From CAG-1782 sp964418255 (lineage in GTDB: Bacteria; Bacillota; Clostridia; Christensenellales; DTU072): a DNA stretch of 34,062 nucleotides. Shown piece by piece: positions 24,801 through 32,736 of this stretch. The position numbers and the translations under genes were made by a program. The stretch's first letter is position 1, and the number at the start of each line of letters is the position of its first letter. The notes beneath the pieces are model-generated. The model did no database searches. It saw nothing but the letters and a program-made list of their open reading frames with translations, and was not told the DNA's origin. The DNA is taken from the NCBI GenBank assembly GCA_964418255.1, contig CAYQKV010000013.1:1-34062 (forward strand), in the 5' to 3' direction.

Positions 24801-26651
24801 GTATCCATAGGAAATAACGCTTTCGCAAGATGTTCTTCTCTCGTGAAAATAAGCGTAGACGAAAACAACGCCCGCTATACGGACGACGACGGCGTGCTAT
24901 ATGAAAAGGACGATGAAACGGTGACCGCGAAATTGCTTTCTTACCCGCAGAAGAGAAGCGGAACCGAGTACGAAATATCCCTTGTAATAGGAAGAAAAGA
25001 ATATGAAGTAACGGAAATCGGAGGATATGCATTCTATTATTCCGAACTCAGCGAAACGGAAATTCCCGAGACTGTCGTTTCGATAGGAGAATACGCTTTT
25101 GCGTATTCGTCGGTTAATTCCGTGAGAATAAGAACGGACGCAATCGGAAGACACGCATTTACCGGAAGCAGAATAAGAACGGTGTACGTCGAGCACTCCT
25201 CGCCCATCGTGCTTGCAAACGACGATTACGGTATTTTCACAAACGCGTATACCGTGCACGTATCGCAGGCGCTCGCGGATTCGGTAAGAGAAACTACTTA
25301 TATTTATAAAAACTTCACGTTGCTTACGACGACCGCGACAAACAGAGTTATGACGGTAGATAAATACGGAGTAAGATACGTCGTTTATTATAAACCGTCC
25401 ACGGCGGGCGGAAGAAATCCCGTCGATTTGACGATAAGAATGACTTCTCCCGATTGCGGAAGACTTACGATAGACGGCGACGAAATAAGCGGAGAAAGCA
25501 GATATATTGCGGGAACGGTTATTTCCCTCGGAGCGATTCCGAACGACGGATACGTTTTCGTCGGATGGTTTGCGAACGATACGCTCGTGTCTTCGAATGA
25601 AAATATCGAATATACGGTAGAAGACAGAAACGTAGCGTTGAGCGCAAGATTCGTGTATATCGGAGAAGGCTCGGGAACGGAATGGAGCGTGCTGGAAATC
25701 GGCGACGCGTCGGCAAACGGGGACAGAAGCGTGGTGTATTACCTCGTCGCCGCGCGCGACGACATCGATTTATCCGATTATACGGTACTGATTTTCGATG
25801 GAACGGGCGCAGTCGGATACACGGCGGAAAGTCACGAAACGCACAAAAACATCGTTACTTCGATAAAAATCGGCGAGGGCGTGACCTCTTTGCCGAACGG
25901 AGCGTTCGAAGAGTTTATTCAGGTAAGAAACGTCTCGCTGTCGTCTACGTTAAAGGTAATCGGAGAAAGAGCGTTCTACGGATGTTCGAGGCTGACGCAG
26001 ATTGTCGTGCCCGAAGGCGTCGACGTTATAGGAGCGAGCGCGTTTGAAAACTGCCTTAACCTTGCGCGCGTCACGATTGAAGAGGGCGCGGAAGAGATAG
26101 GAAGCAGAGCGTTTGCGGGTACGGTTATAAGCGAAATAACCCTTCCCGCTTCGGTTGCGAGCATAGAAACGGACGCGTTTATAGGATGCGGCGCGTTGAA
26201 AAATATATACGTGGCGAAGAGAAACGTTCGATTTGCGGGAAAAGACGGAGCGTTGTTTACTTTTGACGAAGAAACCGGCGAAGCCGCGCTTTATATATTC
26301 CCGTCGGGAAGAGACGGAATTTATACGATGAGCGACAAAGTTTCGGCTCTTTGCGGCGAGTACACCGTTACCGCGATAGGAAGTTACGCGTTTGCAGGGT
26401 GCGACGCGCTCGAAGGAATAGTTATCTCTTCTTCTGTGAAAGACATTGAAAGAAACGCATTCGAAGGGAGCGGAATAACCGTCGTGGAAACCGACGGAAA
26501 CGAAGTCTTTGCCGCGGTCGGCGGGGTTCTCTATAAATACGGAGAAACCGAGCAAGCGGCGGAAGCGGAAGTTATTTACAATTATTCGGGCGAGGAGGTT
26601 CCCTCGTTCGTGGTTATCAACGGAAAACAATATACGGTCGTCAATCCGTAA
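18801..26651 (+). CDS. Giant BspA-like LRR_5 lipoprotein A
   Basis: The product is about 2616 residues and predicted to be a lipid-anchored surface protein. The signal peptide ends in a lipobox (AAFGC). An Ig-like region with NMIKAE is followed by three Flg_new/Listeria-Bacteroides modules (about 131-345, with EGYTLVGW and FYAVYD). About 59 LRR_5 repeats of the form I-G-x-x-A-F-x-x-C follow (about 375-2125). A cap-like segment (about 2127-2176), an InlB-type module (about 2208-2287, GYVFVGWF) and seven more LRRs come next. The chain stops abruptly inside a repeat header (VINGKQYTVVNP), with no terminal cap. ATG 18801 is chosen because GGACGGAG lies 7 bases upstream and it directly precedes the signal peptide. 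The reading frame open from further upstream crosses the promoter. Relatives bind host matrix, mucins or other microbes; the ligand here is unknown. Confidence 0.92.
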   Translation: MKSKRLVLLIAMIFILAVAAFGCTNGATTDVDGNEVVIKFEDISEVSVLDAETLESQGFLIDDFKLSLITVHITYLTEGSVDIPLTENMIKAESKTSLTAAGVHKIYCCYGGKFNFEFTLRLYRTETNLYEVTFYDETGERVVGTKVLEEGSVVAPPAMPTKEGYTLVGWSDKATGNIVTDFTVRSNVAYVAVYEPDFYDVNFYYTVGEVSTLISTASVPRGGNALDYAPAIPVVSGYSNGRWSDENAMASVHEGNTDFYAVYDADKVLVYFSYYKYVEGEYYDESISWNVNLETEGVTPPGDAERLNNNVFLYWYVERDGVEVKVSFPYKVTGEMRFTAKYVSYAAGSTSLDYELNSAGTAYTVVGLKSGATEDTVVIPKTYLGIPVTSVKAGAFSYSGVKRFAVAADNSYFRAYDGVLYNAALTELIAYPTDAERTSFEFEERTVRVGAYAFRGAKYLTEVTLTQNVTTIGEGAFSECASLVSLSVPENVTVIEKGLVENSAELVSLTIGNAVTEIKDKAFYGAASLAEIALPSTLQTLGEQVFAGCKELTQITIKQTTASRSNFSVESGALYGYGAGGTNPKYYLYAYPAKFSRGNNASEYTVHADVRVVKSGALSFAAITGVNCTAQRGILFEDYSVVSSTLVSMRFAAGNVTLSQNTFGDKKPSVMYLSEGTTLNDDLGINTVVGTPDNSYRDFINGFAYEINDERQAVITAYKGTSSTVNVPGTLSAYTVVGIKNNVFAGMSSIREVVLPDSLREIGDGAFRGCKNLVKVTFGKNLVKIGEYAFADCGENVNFDGGEASVVEVGTEAFGNYDKKQADENGLVCVAGVLLSYTGYDKKVTVPSDVTVIAQGAFKDAPYVSEIDFSAASSLVAILAEAFDGCEELISVEFPENLEYIGERAFYGCVRLKSIIGKPAETDTTAFDCTGTEENECFVSDGNVLIKYNGNAATVVIPDGIKEIGNGAFVSNGAIRYAVMGSDVTTIGKSAFENCRELLAFTPTVSLEKIDGAAFYGCEKLATLNLETAPKLESIAYDAFEGTAWLRLHTDDSIIVNDIYYRYNGTLEELHIPNSVKTINERAFYGSAAPLTLYIPESVTSIGKEAFAESGIGIFNFGLGNVSVTEIGESAFENCYRLSFLDVRSLAKLKTIGARAFAGVKSEESGVLHLFIPATVTEIGEAAFENSGICTVRVEDGSRLERINEKVFAGCYALQSVIFEGSSRLNEIAASAFENCEELKIFNNTDCVLERIGDRAFAGAVKLENFKISEERLIEVGKDAFENNKFVADNDDTMVFAGTVLIKYNGTLNTTVVIPSKTTAIANSAFAGNSYIRQIIFGTNGNSALREIQDEAFAGCGSLTTLNIPDSVEKIGKNAFSGCVSLTDVDFGKGLTEIGFGAFSGCSEITQITLPSSLSTFGGGVFAGCENLVEIYISGAESFCSDEGILYEYSVVRTENGEQIRTATLLGYPNGFYAVNGKYAVPETVRVNGTVYNVTGIGDYAFADCPEKTIKEITLHDKIEKIGAGAFAGIKADVVFAENATIAEIGEYAFAQYLGKEINIPSSVTAIGQRAFEGAKELTVLTVPSSVTEIASYAFSDTSMAIVWENGGSVGELADYAFVGYLGEEITVPTSVVKIGRNAFEGVTSRIEIAARLTAIDEYAFYGYAGTSAPVIPEGTETIGDYAFASMTKATEDLIIPESAINIGRYAFDKVAARIVFASGSNMTTIGEYAFAGYAGATFAVPQSVTEIAEYAFYGCDNLETVDYGTDTDVEIIGRYAFAESAIKDLVVPDSVKEIGERAFASCEKLESVTFGENSSMEKMGEGVFASCGSIKQAALPFVGADKGIAINSHIGYVFGARNYADNKDFVPQSLETVKVLYGSIEANAFYGCDGILSVEEGNGVDHVEEGAFIGCDSITELTVSYGGVFGMLFGADAYRNNGSYVPRSLEKVTITKITELSDYAFYYCMNVREINLPDTLTVIGDNAFFNCSRLETAKIGENVVSIGNNAFARCSSLVKISVDENNARYTDDDGVLYEKDDETVTAKLLSYPQKRSGTEYEISLVIGRKEYEVTEIGGYAFYYSELSETEIPETVVSIGEYAFAYSSVNSVRIRTDAIGRHAFTGSRIRTVYVEHSSPIVLANDDYGIFTNAYTVHVSQALADSVRETTYIYKNFTLLTTTATNRVMTVDKYGVRYVVYYKPSTAGGRNPVDLTIRMTSPDCGRLTIDGDEISGESRYIAGTVISLGAIPNDGYVFVGWFANDTLVSSNENIEYTVEDRNVALSARFVYIGEGSGTEWSVLEIGDASANGDRSVVYYLVAARDDIDLSDYTVLIFDGTGAVGYTAESHETHKNIVTSIKIGEGVTSLPNGAFEEFIQVRNVSLSSTLKVIGERAFYGCSRLTQIVVPEGVDVIGASAFENCLNLARVTIEEGAEEIGSRAFAGTVISEITLPASVASIETDAFIGCGALKNIYVAKRNVRFAGKDGALFTFDEETGEAALYIFPSGRDGIYTMSDKVSALCGEYTVTAIGSYAFAGCDALEGIVISSSVKDIERNAFEGSGITVVETDGNEVFAAVGGVLYKYGETEQAAEAEVIYNYSGEEVPSFVVINGKQYTVVNP
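19923..26565 (+). repeat. Degenerate leucine-rich repeats in lipoprotein A
   Basis: About 66 LRR_5 units are spread over two arrays, split by a cap and an InlB-like module near 25180-25660. The DNA shows a degenerate period of about 66-72 bases, with recurring ATAGGAGA and GCGTTYGMRRRSTGC-like words. The repeats are protein repeats and are not identical at DNA level. Confidence 0.85.
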
Positions 26652-26665
26652 AAGTAGGTCGAAAT

Positions 26666-29600
26666 ATGAAGAAAACGTCGAAAATATTTATATGCGCATT
26701 ACTTATCGTCATTATCGGACTGATTGCGTCCGCGTGTTCTGAAAGCGAAGTCAGAATAGCGGATATAGAATCGATTGACGTAGAATGGTTGGGAAACGAT
26801 GAATTCTCCGGGTTTCCGATAGAAACGTTCGACATAACCCAACTTAACTTAGTGATTAAGTATAAAAATACGGTGGACGAAAACGGGATAGAAGTCGAGG
26901 GCGAAACTATCACCAAACCCGTGCGGGAACATATGGTTAAAGCGGAAGACCGCGTGAAACTTACCACGACGGGAACGAAAAGCATTACGCTTATGTGTTA
27001 CGGGCGGGAAGTAACTTTTACTATAAGACTGTATAGCGAAGCGGATGAAAAGTATACCGTGGCTTTTTATGCGGAAGACGGGGAAACGCAGCTCGGGAAA
27101 ACGCAGCGCGTAGCGGAAGGCGGCAGAGCGGAACAACCCGCGGTGCCAGAGAAAGAGGGATATAATTTCATCGGTTGGATAGATTTCGATACGGGGAAAA
27201 GCGCGATTTTCGATAACGTAAGAAAGAATTTGAAACTGATTGCCGTATACGAATCAAAGAACGTCACCATAGGGTATTACTATCTCGACGGCGGTGAGGA
27301 AGTGAAAATTTCCGAAATAAGCGTTCCTGCGGGAACGACGGGAGAAAGCCGCCTGCCCGAACCTCCCGTAAGAGAGGGGTACGAATTCGTAGAATGGCAG
27401 AAAGTAGACGACCTTAAATTTTACGCCGTTTACGAGGAAATAAAATACAGAGTAAAATTCGTTTACAGAAAATATACCGACGGAAAATACGTCGACGGAG
27501 AATACGACTTCGGCGGGAAATACGAAGATTCTCTTTCCACGGTTTCGGTAGGAATTACGGGCGCGGATACGGAAATAAACCCGCCCGACGACTACCTGCC
27601 TACCGACGGCAACAGCAAGGGATTAAGCGACGCAAACGATTATCGTTTCGCGTACTGGTACGTCATAAGAGACGGCGAAGTTCAATCCGTCGATTTCCCG
27701 ATTTCTCCCGAGGCGGCGTACGAGACGACTTATTACGCGTATTATATTGATATAAACGCGGGAAGCGAAGGGCTCGTCTATAAAAAGAGCGCGGACGCTT
27801 GCATAGTGAGCGGATATAACGGAAAAGGTGGCGTGGTCGTTATACCCGAAAAGACAATTATCGACGGGGTTGTGTACGACGTCGCGGGAATAGGAGACGG
27901 CGTGTTCAAAGCGTGCGAGGTAACCGAATTCGTAGTCAGCGGCGAAAATTCTTATTTCAAAACGTTAAACGGCGCGCTTTATAACAGCGATTTGACAGTA
28001 TTGTACGCATATCCGTCGGGGGCGGCTACGCAGACTTTCGACCTTGCGGAGACCACAGAAGAAATCAGTTCTTACGCGTTTTTCAACGCAAAGAACCTGA
28101 TTAGTGTGAGAATGAACGACAGACTTACGCATATAGAAGACTTTGCGTTCAGAGAATGTACTTCTCTTACTTCGATAACAATTCCCAAAAACGTAGTAAC
28201 GATAGGAGAGGGCGCGTTCAGAATGAGTTCTTCAAGCGCGTTGAAAACCGTAACGTTTACGGGAACGGAAATTCTTTCTCTCGGAGACGAGGCGTTTTAC
28301 GGGCTTAACGAATTGACATCTCTCGTGTTGCCCGCTTCTTTGGAATCTCTCGGCGACGGAGTGTTTTACGGTTGCTCGGGTCTGAAATATATAGACGCGA
28401 CGAGCAATTCTTACTTTAACGAGTACAACGGCGCGCTTTACAGCAACGATTATCGTACTTTGTACGTCTATCCCGCGGGATACGGCGACAACGAAAATCC
28501 CGAAGTTGTTCTTCACGAAAATTGCGGTACGGTAGTAAGAGGAGCGTTCTATTTTGCCAATATATCCTGTATAACCATACGTTCGGCTTGCGAACTGGAA
28601 ACGTACAGTATAGTCTGCCCCGCGCTGGAGAGCGTGAGAATAGACACGGCGGATTTCGCTTTCGACAAGGCGTCGTTTATGCAGGCGTTTGCCGAATACG
28701 CGCCCGAAACCGTCTTTGTCATTGCCGACAATACGTCTTTCGCGGCGGCGGAAGCAAGCGGAATAAACGTAAACTATTACGACGAATGGCAGGGACTGAA
28801 CAACTACTACGAAGGGTACGCTTTCTATGTGAACGACGACGGAGTTACCATAAGCGCATATAACGGAAATTCGGTTACGTTGAATATCCCCGTTATGATA
28901 AACGGAATGCCCGTTACGGAAATCGCGCCCAATGCGTTCAACGGAAATTCTTCGGTTACCTCCGCGATAATTCCCATCGAAGTGACGAAAATAGGCGAAC
29001 AGGCGTTTATGAATTGCAAATCGCTTGTTTCGGTAACGATGCTTGCGGGAGAGGACGCCCGTCTGGAAATAGGAGCGAGAGCGTTCTACGGATGCGCGCA
29101 ACTGACCGATTTCATAGTGAACGAGGGCGCGAGGATAAGTGATTTCGGAGAATATGTTTTCGACGGGACCGAAATCATCGAAAGAGAACAAGACTTTGTC
29201 GTGGTAGCGGACGTGCTTATTGCGTATAGCGGCAGCGATATGAGCATAGAGGTGCCGAGCGGCGTAAGATACATAGCGACGGACGCGTTCAAAGATTGCG
29301 GATTTATTACGGAAATAACTTTCGAAACGGGAAGCGTTCTCGAAACGATTGACGAATACGCGTTTCTTAACTGCACGGGAATAGAAAGTATTACTTTGCC
29401 GTCAAGCATAAGATATGTGCGCAATAACGCGTTTTACGGGTGCGATTATCTGTATTACGTCAAATATCTTGTGACGGAAGAAACCGTATCGCTCGGAAAC
29501 GAGGCGTATTATCAGGCGGGAGGATTTTACGGAGAAGGAGTGTATTCCGAATTCGTGGATACCGTACAAGGCACGATTTATTATCACGTCGGTACGGCGC

Positions 29601-32600
29601 AGACGTTAGTCGGCGGCGTGGCGTTCGTAGAGCAGATGTCTCCCGAAATCAGCCCGAGCGATTTGTTTATAGGGTGGTATTACGAAAGCGATTACAGGAC
29701 AATGGCGCGTTTCCCGATAAGCCTCGGCGTGGAAGAAAGATTGGATTTGTACGCACGCGTAGAAGAGAATACATACGTCTCCGACGGTCTGGTGTATTCG
29801 AGGAACGAAGACGGAACGTATTCGGTAAGCGGATACGTAGGCAGCGACGAACACGTCGTAATTCCCAAAACGTATATGGGCGCGGCGGTTACCGGCATAG
29901 GAGAAAACGTCTTCGGAGAAACCGTGGTGGAACTTACCATACCAAACGAGCTCAATCCCGTCAATTCGCAGTACGTTTCCGATATAGTTACGATAGGACT
30001 GGACGCGTTCCTGAAAACGGAATGGTATAAAAATATAGCGGGAGACTTCGTCATTTACGACAACCTTCTCGTAGCGTATAAAGGGGATTCGAAAGTGGTT
30101 ATCGTCCCCGATACGGTAAGCGTGGTTGCGGACGGAGTGTTCAAGAACAACAAGAGTATAGAGTACGTCGAACTGCCGCTGGAAGTAAGAACTATTCCCG
30201 CGGAGCTTTTCAGCGGATGCACTTCCCTTAAACAGGTTAAACTGGGAAGCGAAGTTTCTATAATAAGGGAAAAGGCGTTCGCAGGGTGCGAGGCGCTCAA
30301 AGAAATAAACTTCGACGAAACGAACTCGCTCAGCATCATAGCGGCGGACGCGTTGAACAATACCGCCTGGTTAAAAGCGTACGATTACGATTGCGTTATT
30401 ATAAGCGGTATACTCTATCGTTATTTCGGAAGAGAAGAAACTTTGCACATACCGTCGGGAGTTACTAGCATAGCGGAAAACGCTTTCGCGGGTAATTCCG
30501 ACCTTGTGACGCTGTACCTTCCTTCCTCTCTTGTGACGATAAGAGAAAGAGCGTTTGCGGGAGCGGTTTCTCTTAATGCGGTGCATATTCCGTCGGGAAA
30601 TCCGTCGATTGCGTATATTATGGACGGCGCGTTCGCCGATTGCTATAACCTCAGTAAAATTGATTTTGCAAACGCTACACAACTTTCGGAAATAGGGGAC
30701 GGAGCGTTTGAAAGGTGCTCGGCGTTAAAAAGTCTTTATATTCCGGCAAACCTTACTTATCTCGGGAAAAACGCTTTCGCGTATTCGGGAGCGGAAACGG
30801 TGACGGCGGCGAACAATTCGAGACTGGGAGCGATAGGAGAGGGCGCGTTCCGCTATTGCCGCTCATTAAAAAGCGTGACGTTCGAAGGCGAAAGCGGACT
30901 TGCGACGATAGGAGCGTACGCGTTTATGGAATGTACCGCGCTTGAAAGATTTTACAATCCGCTTGCGCCCATTACGACGTTCGAAGCGTATTCCTTATAT
31001 AATTGTCAGAACCTTACGAAGGTGGATATAAACGAAAATTCGCTTAGGGAAATAGGACACAGCGCCGTGTACAGACTCGGATATATTTCCGCGCAGTATA
31101 AGAATATGGTTATACTCGGAAATATCCTCGTGTCTTACGACGGAACGGATAAAATCGTGGAGATACCGGCTTCGGTTACGCTTATTTACGATTCCGCGTT
31201 CGAGGGAAATACCAATATAGTGGAAGTGGCGTTCGCGGAAGACAGCGCTATAAGGAGAATAAACGACCGAGCGTTTTTCGGTTGTTCGAATCTTGCGGAA
31301 ATATATTTCCCCGAGACGCTCGAATCGGTCGGGTATAAAATCGCGGACGGCACGCCGTGGTACAGCGCAAAGCTCAATTCCGAAGAATATGTCGTCATCA
31401 ATAACACGCTTATAAAGTACAATATCGATTATACGAGACAGGCGGATATACCCGAAGAAGTGACGACGATAATAAGAGGCGCGTTCGACGAAAGTTCGGT
31501 TTACGATATAAAAATCGGAGCTAACGTAACGGAAATAGAGGAAGGCGCGTTCGACGGAATTATCCCCGCGTCGTGGGAAGAAGCGGGAACGACGGTAACG
31601 GGCTGGACGCTTACGATAGACGGAACGGAACCTCCCGAACTCGGTTACATAAACGAACTCGACGGATGCACGGCGGTATACATTAACGACGAAGACACGC
31701 TTGCGAAATTCAGACTGAACGAAAAATGGAGCGTGCAGAACGATTTGATGAGAGTTATCGCGCGTTATCAGATAAATTACGTCGTTGCCGAGGGAGAAGC
31801 GGAAAAGATAAACGGCGAGACGGTGCACGCGTTGTATAATCCGAAAGAGGTCGAACCGTATAAAACTACGAGTAAACAGTACGTTTTCGTAGGCTGGTTC
31901 AAGGATTCCGGTTACGCGGAAGCGCTCAGTTATCCGTTTATCCTTACCGAAGACGCAAGCATATACGCAAAATGCGTGGACTACGATAAAGGTAGCAATC
32001 CGGAAAAATATATTCTGGAAGTCATAGAGGGAAGCAACGATTATACGATAAAAAATTATCTCGATACCACGGATAAAAACGTAGTTATCATAACCGAACA
32101 AGCAAACAGAAACATTTATTCCATAACGGGATATCTCGGCTATATCGTGTATTCGGGAACGGAATACGATAAATATGTGTATAACGTCGAAGAGAGAGTG
32201 TTCGAAGAATACGACCCGTACGGAAGTTATCCCGAAGGAACGGTGACTTACAGAAAGAATACCGTTATCGAAGAGTTGAGTTTTGCAAATAATTGTACCA
32301 TAGAGGTGCTCGGAGAAAACTGCTTTGCAGGGCTTAGCAATCTGACGAAAATAACCTTGCCTTCGAGTATAAAATATATATCGGCGGAAGCGTTTGCGGG
32401 TTGCGAAAATCTCAGAGAAATAGTTTTCAGCGACGGAATAGAAGACGTAGTCGTAGCAAGCGGAGCGTTCAGAAATTGCACGGCATTGCAATCGGTGACC
32501 ATTCCCGACGGAATAACCGACCTCGAAGACGGAGCGTTTGCGGGTTGCGAAAACTTAAGAGACGTGTATTTGCAATCGGAAATCCCCATCGTACTGTATA

Positions 32601-32722
32601 ACGGGGCGTTGCCGTTCGACAGAATACCTTCGCTCAGAATTCATATTCCGTACGGAAAGAAAGCGGTGTACAGCTCGGGCTGGGCGGATTATTACGATTA
32701 CCTCGTAGAAGACAATAACTGA
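26666..32722 (+). CDS. Giant BspA-like LRR_5 lipoprotein B
   Basis: This 2018-residue paralogue of lipoprotein A begins 14 bases after it. A signal peptide and lipobox (IASAC) lead an Ig-like region with HMVKAE. Flg_new modules follow (about 129-340, EGYNFIGW and EGYEFVEW). The LRR_5 array (about 388-1640) is interrupted by an extra Flg_new-like insert (about 970-1034, LFIGWYYESDY). A cap-like segment (about 1653-1690), another Flg_new module (about 1702-1774, YVFVGWFKDSGY) and a short second array of four LRRs follow. The complete terminal cap (about 1973-2018) carries LRIHIPYGKKAVY and WADYYDYL. About 38 LRRs are visible. The RBS is weak (TAGGT), so expression may depend on coupling to lipoprotein A. 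The predicted role is adhesion or surface scaffolding; the ligand is unknown. Confidence 0.92.
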   Translation: MKKTSKIFICALLIVIIGLIASACSESEVRIADIESIDVEWLGNDEFSGFPIETFDITQLNLVIKYKNTVDENGIEVEGETITKPVREHMVKAEDRVKLTTTGTKSITLMCYGREVTFTIRLYSEADEKYTVAFYAEDGETQLGKTQRVAEGGRAEQPAVPEKEGYNFIGWIDFDTGKSAIFDNVRKNLKLIAVYESKNVTIGYYYLDGGEEVKISEISVPAGTTGESRLPEPPVREGYEFVEWQKVDDLKFYAVYEEIKYRVKFVYRKYTDGKYVDGEYDFGGKYEDSLSTVSVGITGADTEINPPDDYLPTDGNSKGLSDANDYRFAYWYVIRDGEVQSVDFPISPEAAYETTYYAYYIDINAGSEGLVYKKSADACIVSGYNGKGGVVVIPEKTIIDGVVYDVAGIGDGVFKACEVTEFVVSGENSYFKTLNGALYNSDLTVLYAYPSGAATQTFDLAETTEEISSYAFFNAKNLISVRMNDRLTHIEDFAFRECTSLTSITIPKNVVTIGEGAFRMSSSSALKTVTFTGTEILSLGDEAFYGLNELTSLVLPASLESLGDGVFYGCSGLKYIDATSNSYFNEYNGALYSNDYRTLYVYPAGYGDNENPEVVLHENCGTVVRGAFYFANISCITIRSACELETYSIVCPALESVRIDTADFAFDKASFMQAFAEYAPETVFVIADNTSFAAAEASGINVNYYDEWQGLNNYYEGYAFYVNDDGVTISAYNGNSVTLNIPVMINGMPVTEIAPNAFNGNSSVTSAIIPIEVTKIGEQAFMNCKSLVSVTMLAGEDARLEIGARAFYGCAQLTDFIVNEGARISDFGEYVFDGTEIIEREQDFVVVADVLIAYSGSDMSIEVPSGVRYIATDAFKDCGFITEITFETGSVLETIDEYAFLNCTGIESITLPSSIRYVRNNAFYGCDYLYYVKYLVTEETVSLGNEAYYQAGGFYGEGVYSEFVDTVQGTIYYHVGTAQTLVGGVAFVEQMSPEISPSDLFIGWYYESDYRTMARFPISLGVEERLDLYARVEENTYVSDGLVYSRNEDGTYSVSGYVGSDEHVVIPKTYMGAAVTGIGENVFGETVVELTIPNELNPVNSQYVSDIVTIGLDAFLKTEWYKNIAGDFVIYDNLLVAYKGDSKVVIVPDTVSVVADGVFKNNKSIEYVELPLEVRTIPAELFSGCTSLKQVKLGSEVSIIREKAFAGCEALKEINFDETNSLSIIAADALNNTAWLKAYDYDCVIISGILYRYFGREETLHIPSGVTSIAENAFAGNSDLVTLYLPSSLVTIRERAFAGAVSLNAVHIPSGNPSIAYIMDGAFADCYNLSKIDFANATQLSEIGDGAFERCSALKSLYIPANLTYLGKNAFAYSGAETVTAANNSRLGAIGEGAFRYCRSLKSVTFEGESGLATIGAYAFMECTALERFYNPLAPITTFEAYSLYNCQNLTKVDINENSLREIGHSAVYRLGYISAQYKNMVILGNILVSYDGTDKIVEIPASVTLIYDSAFEGNTNIVEVAFAEDSAIRRINDRAFFGCSNLAEIYFPETLESVGYKIADGTPWYSAKLNSEEYVVINNTLIKYNIDYTRQADIPEEVTTIIRGAFDESSVYDIKIGANVTEIEEGAFDGIIPASWEEAGTTVTGWTLTIDGTEPPELGYINELDGCTAVYINDEDTLAKFRLNEKWSVQNDLMRVIARYQINYVVAEGEAEKINGETVHALYNPKEVEPYKTTSKQYVFVGWFKDSGYAEALSYPFILTEDASIYAKCVDYDKGSNPEKYILEVIEGSNDYTIKNYLDTTDKNVVIITEQANRNIYSITGYLGYIVYSGTEYDKYVYNVEERVFEEYDPYGSYPEGTVTYRKNTVIEELSFANNCTIEVLGENCFAGLSNLTKITLPSSIKYISAEAFAGCENLREIVFSDGIEDVVVASGAFRNCTALQSVTIPDGITDLEDGAFAGCENLRDVYLQSEIPIVLYNGALPFDRIPSLRIHIPYGKKAVYSSGWADYYDYLVEDNN
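27826..32580 (+). repeat. Degenerate leucine-rich repeats in lipoprotein B
   Basis: About 34 LRR_5 units lie before 31560 and four lie after 32260. They are interrupted by Flg_new-like modules at about 29570-29770 and 31770-31990. Repeat length is near 23 residues, with AF-x-x-C turns. Degeneracy is higher than in lipoprotein A. Confidence 0.8.
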
Positions 32723-32736
32723 CAGGAGAAAGTTTT

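Noticed and set aside
30995..32491. 498-codon open frame opposite lipoprotein B on the minus strand
   Set aside because: It is a complement shadow with the same Arg, Tyr and Phe bias and no plausible RBS or domain.
18801..32722. CRISPR-like or tandem DNA repeats
   Set aside because: The periodicity is that of degenerate LRR codons with no identical repeats or spacers, and the reading frame is open throughout.
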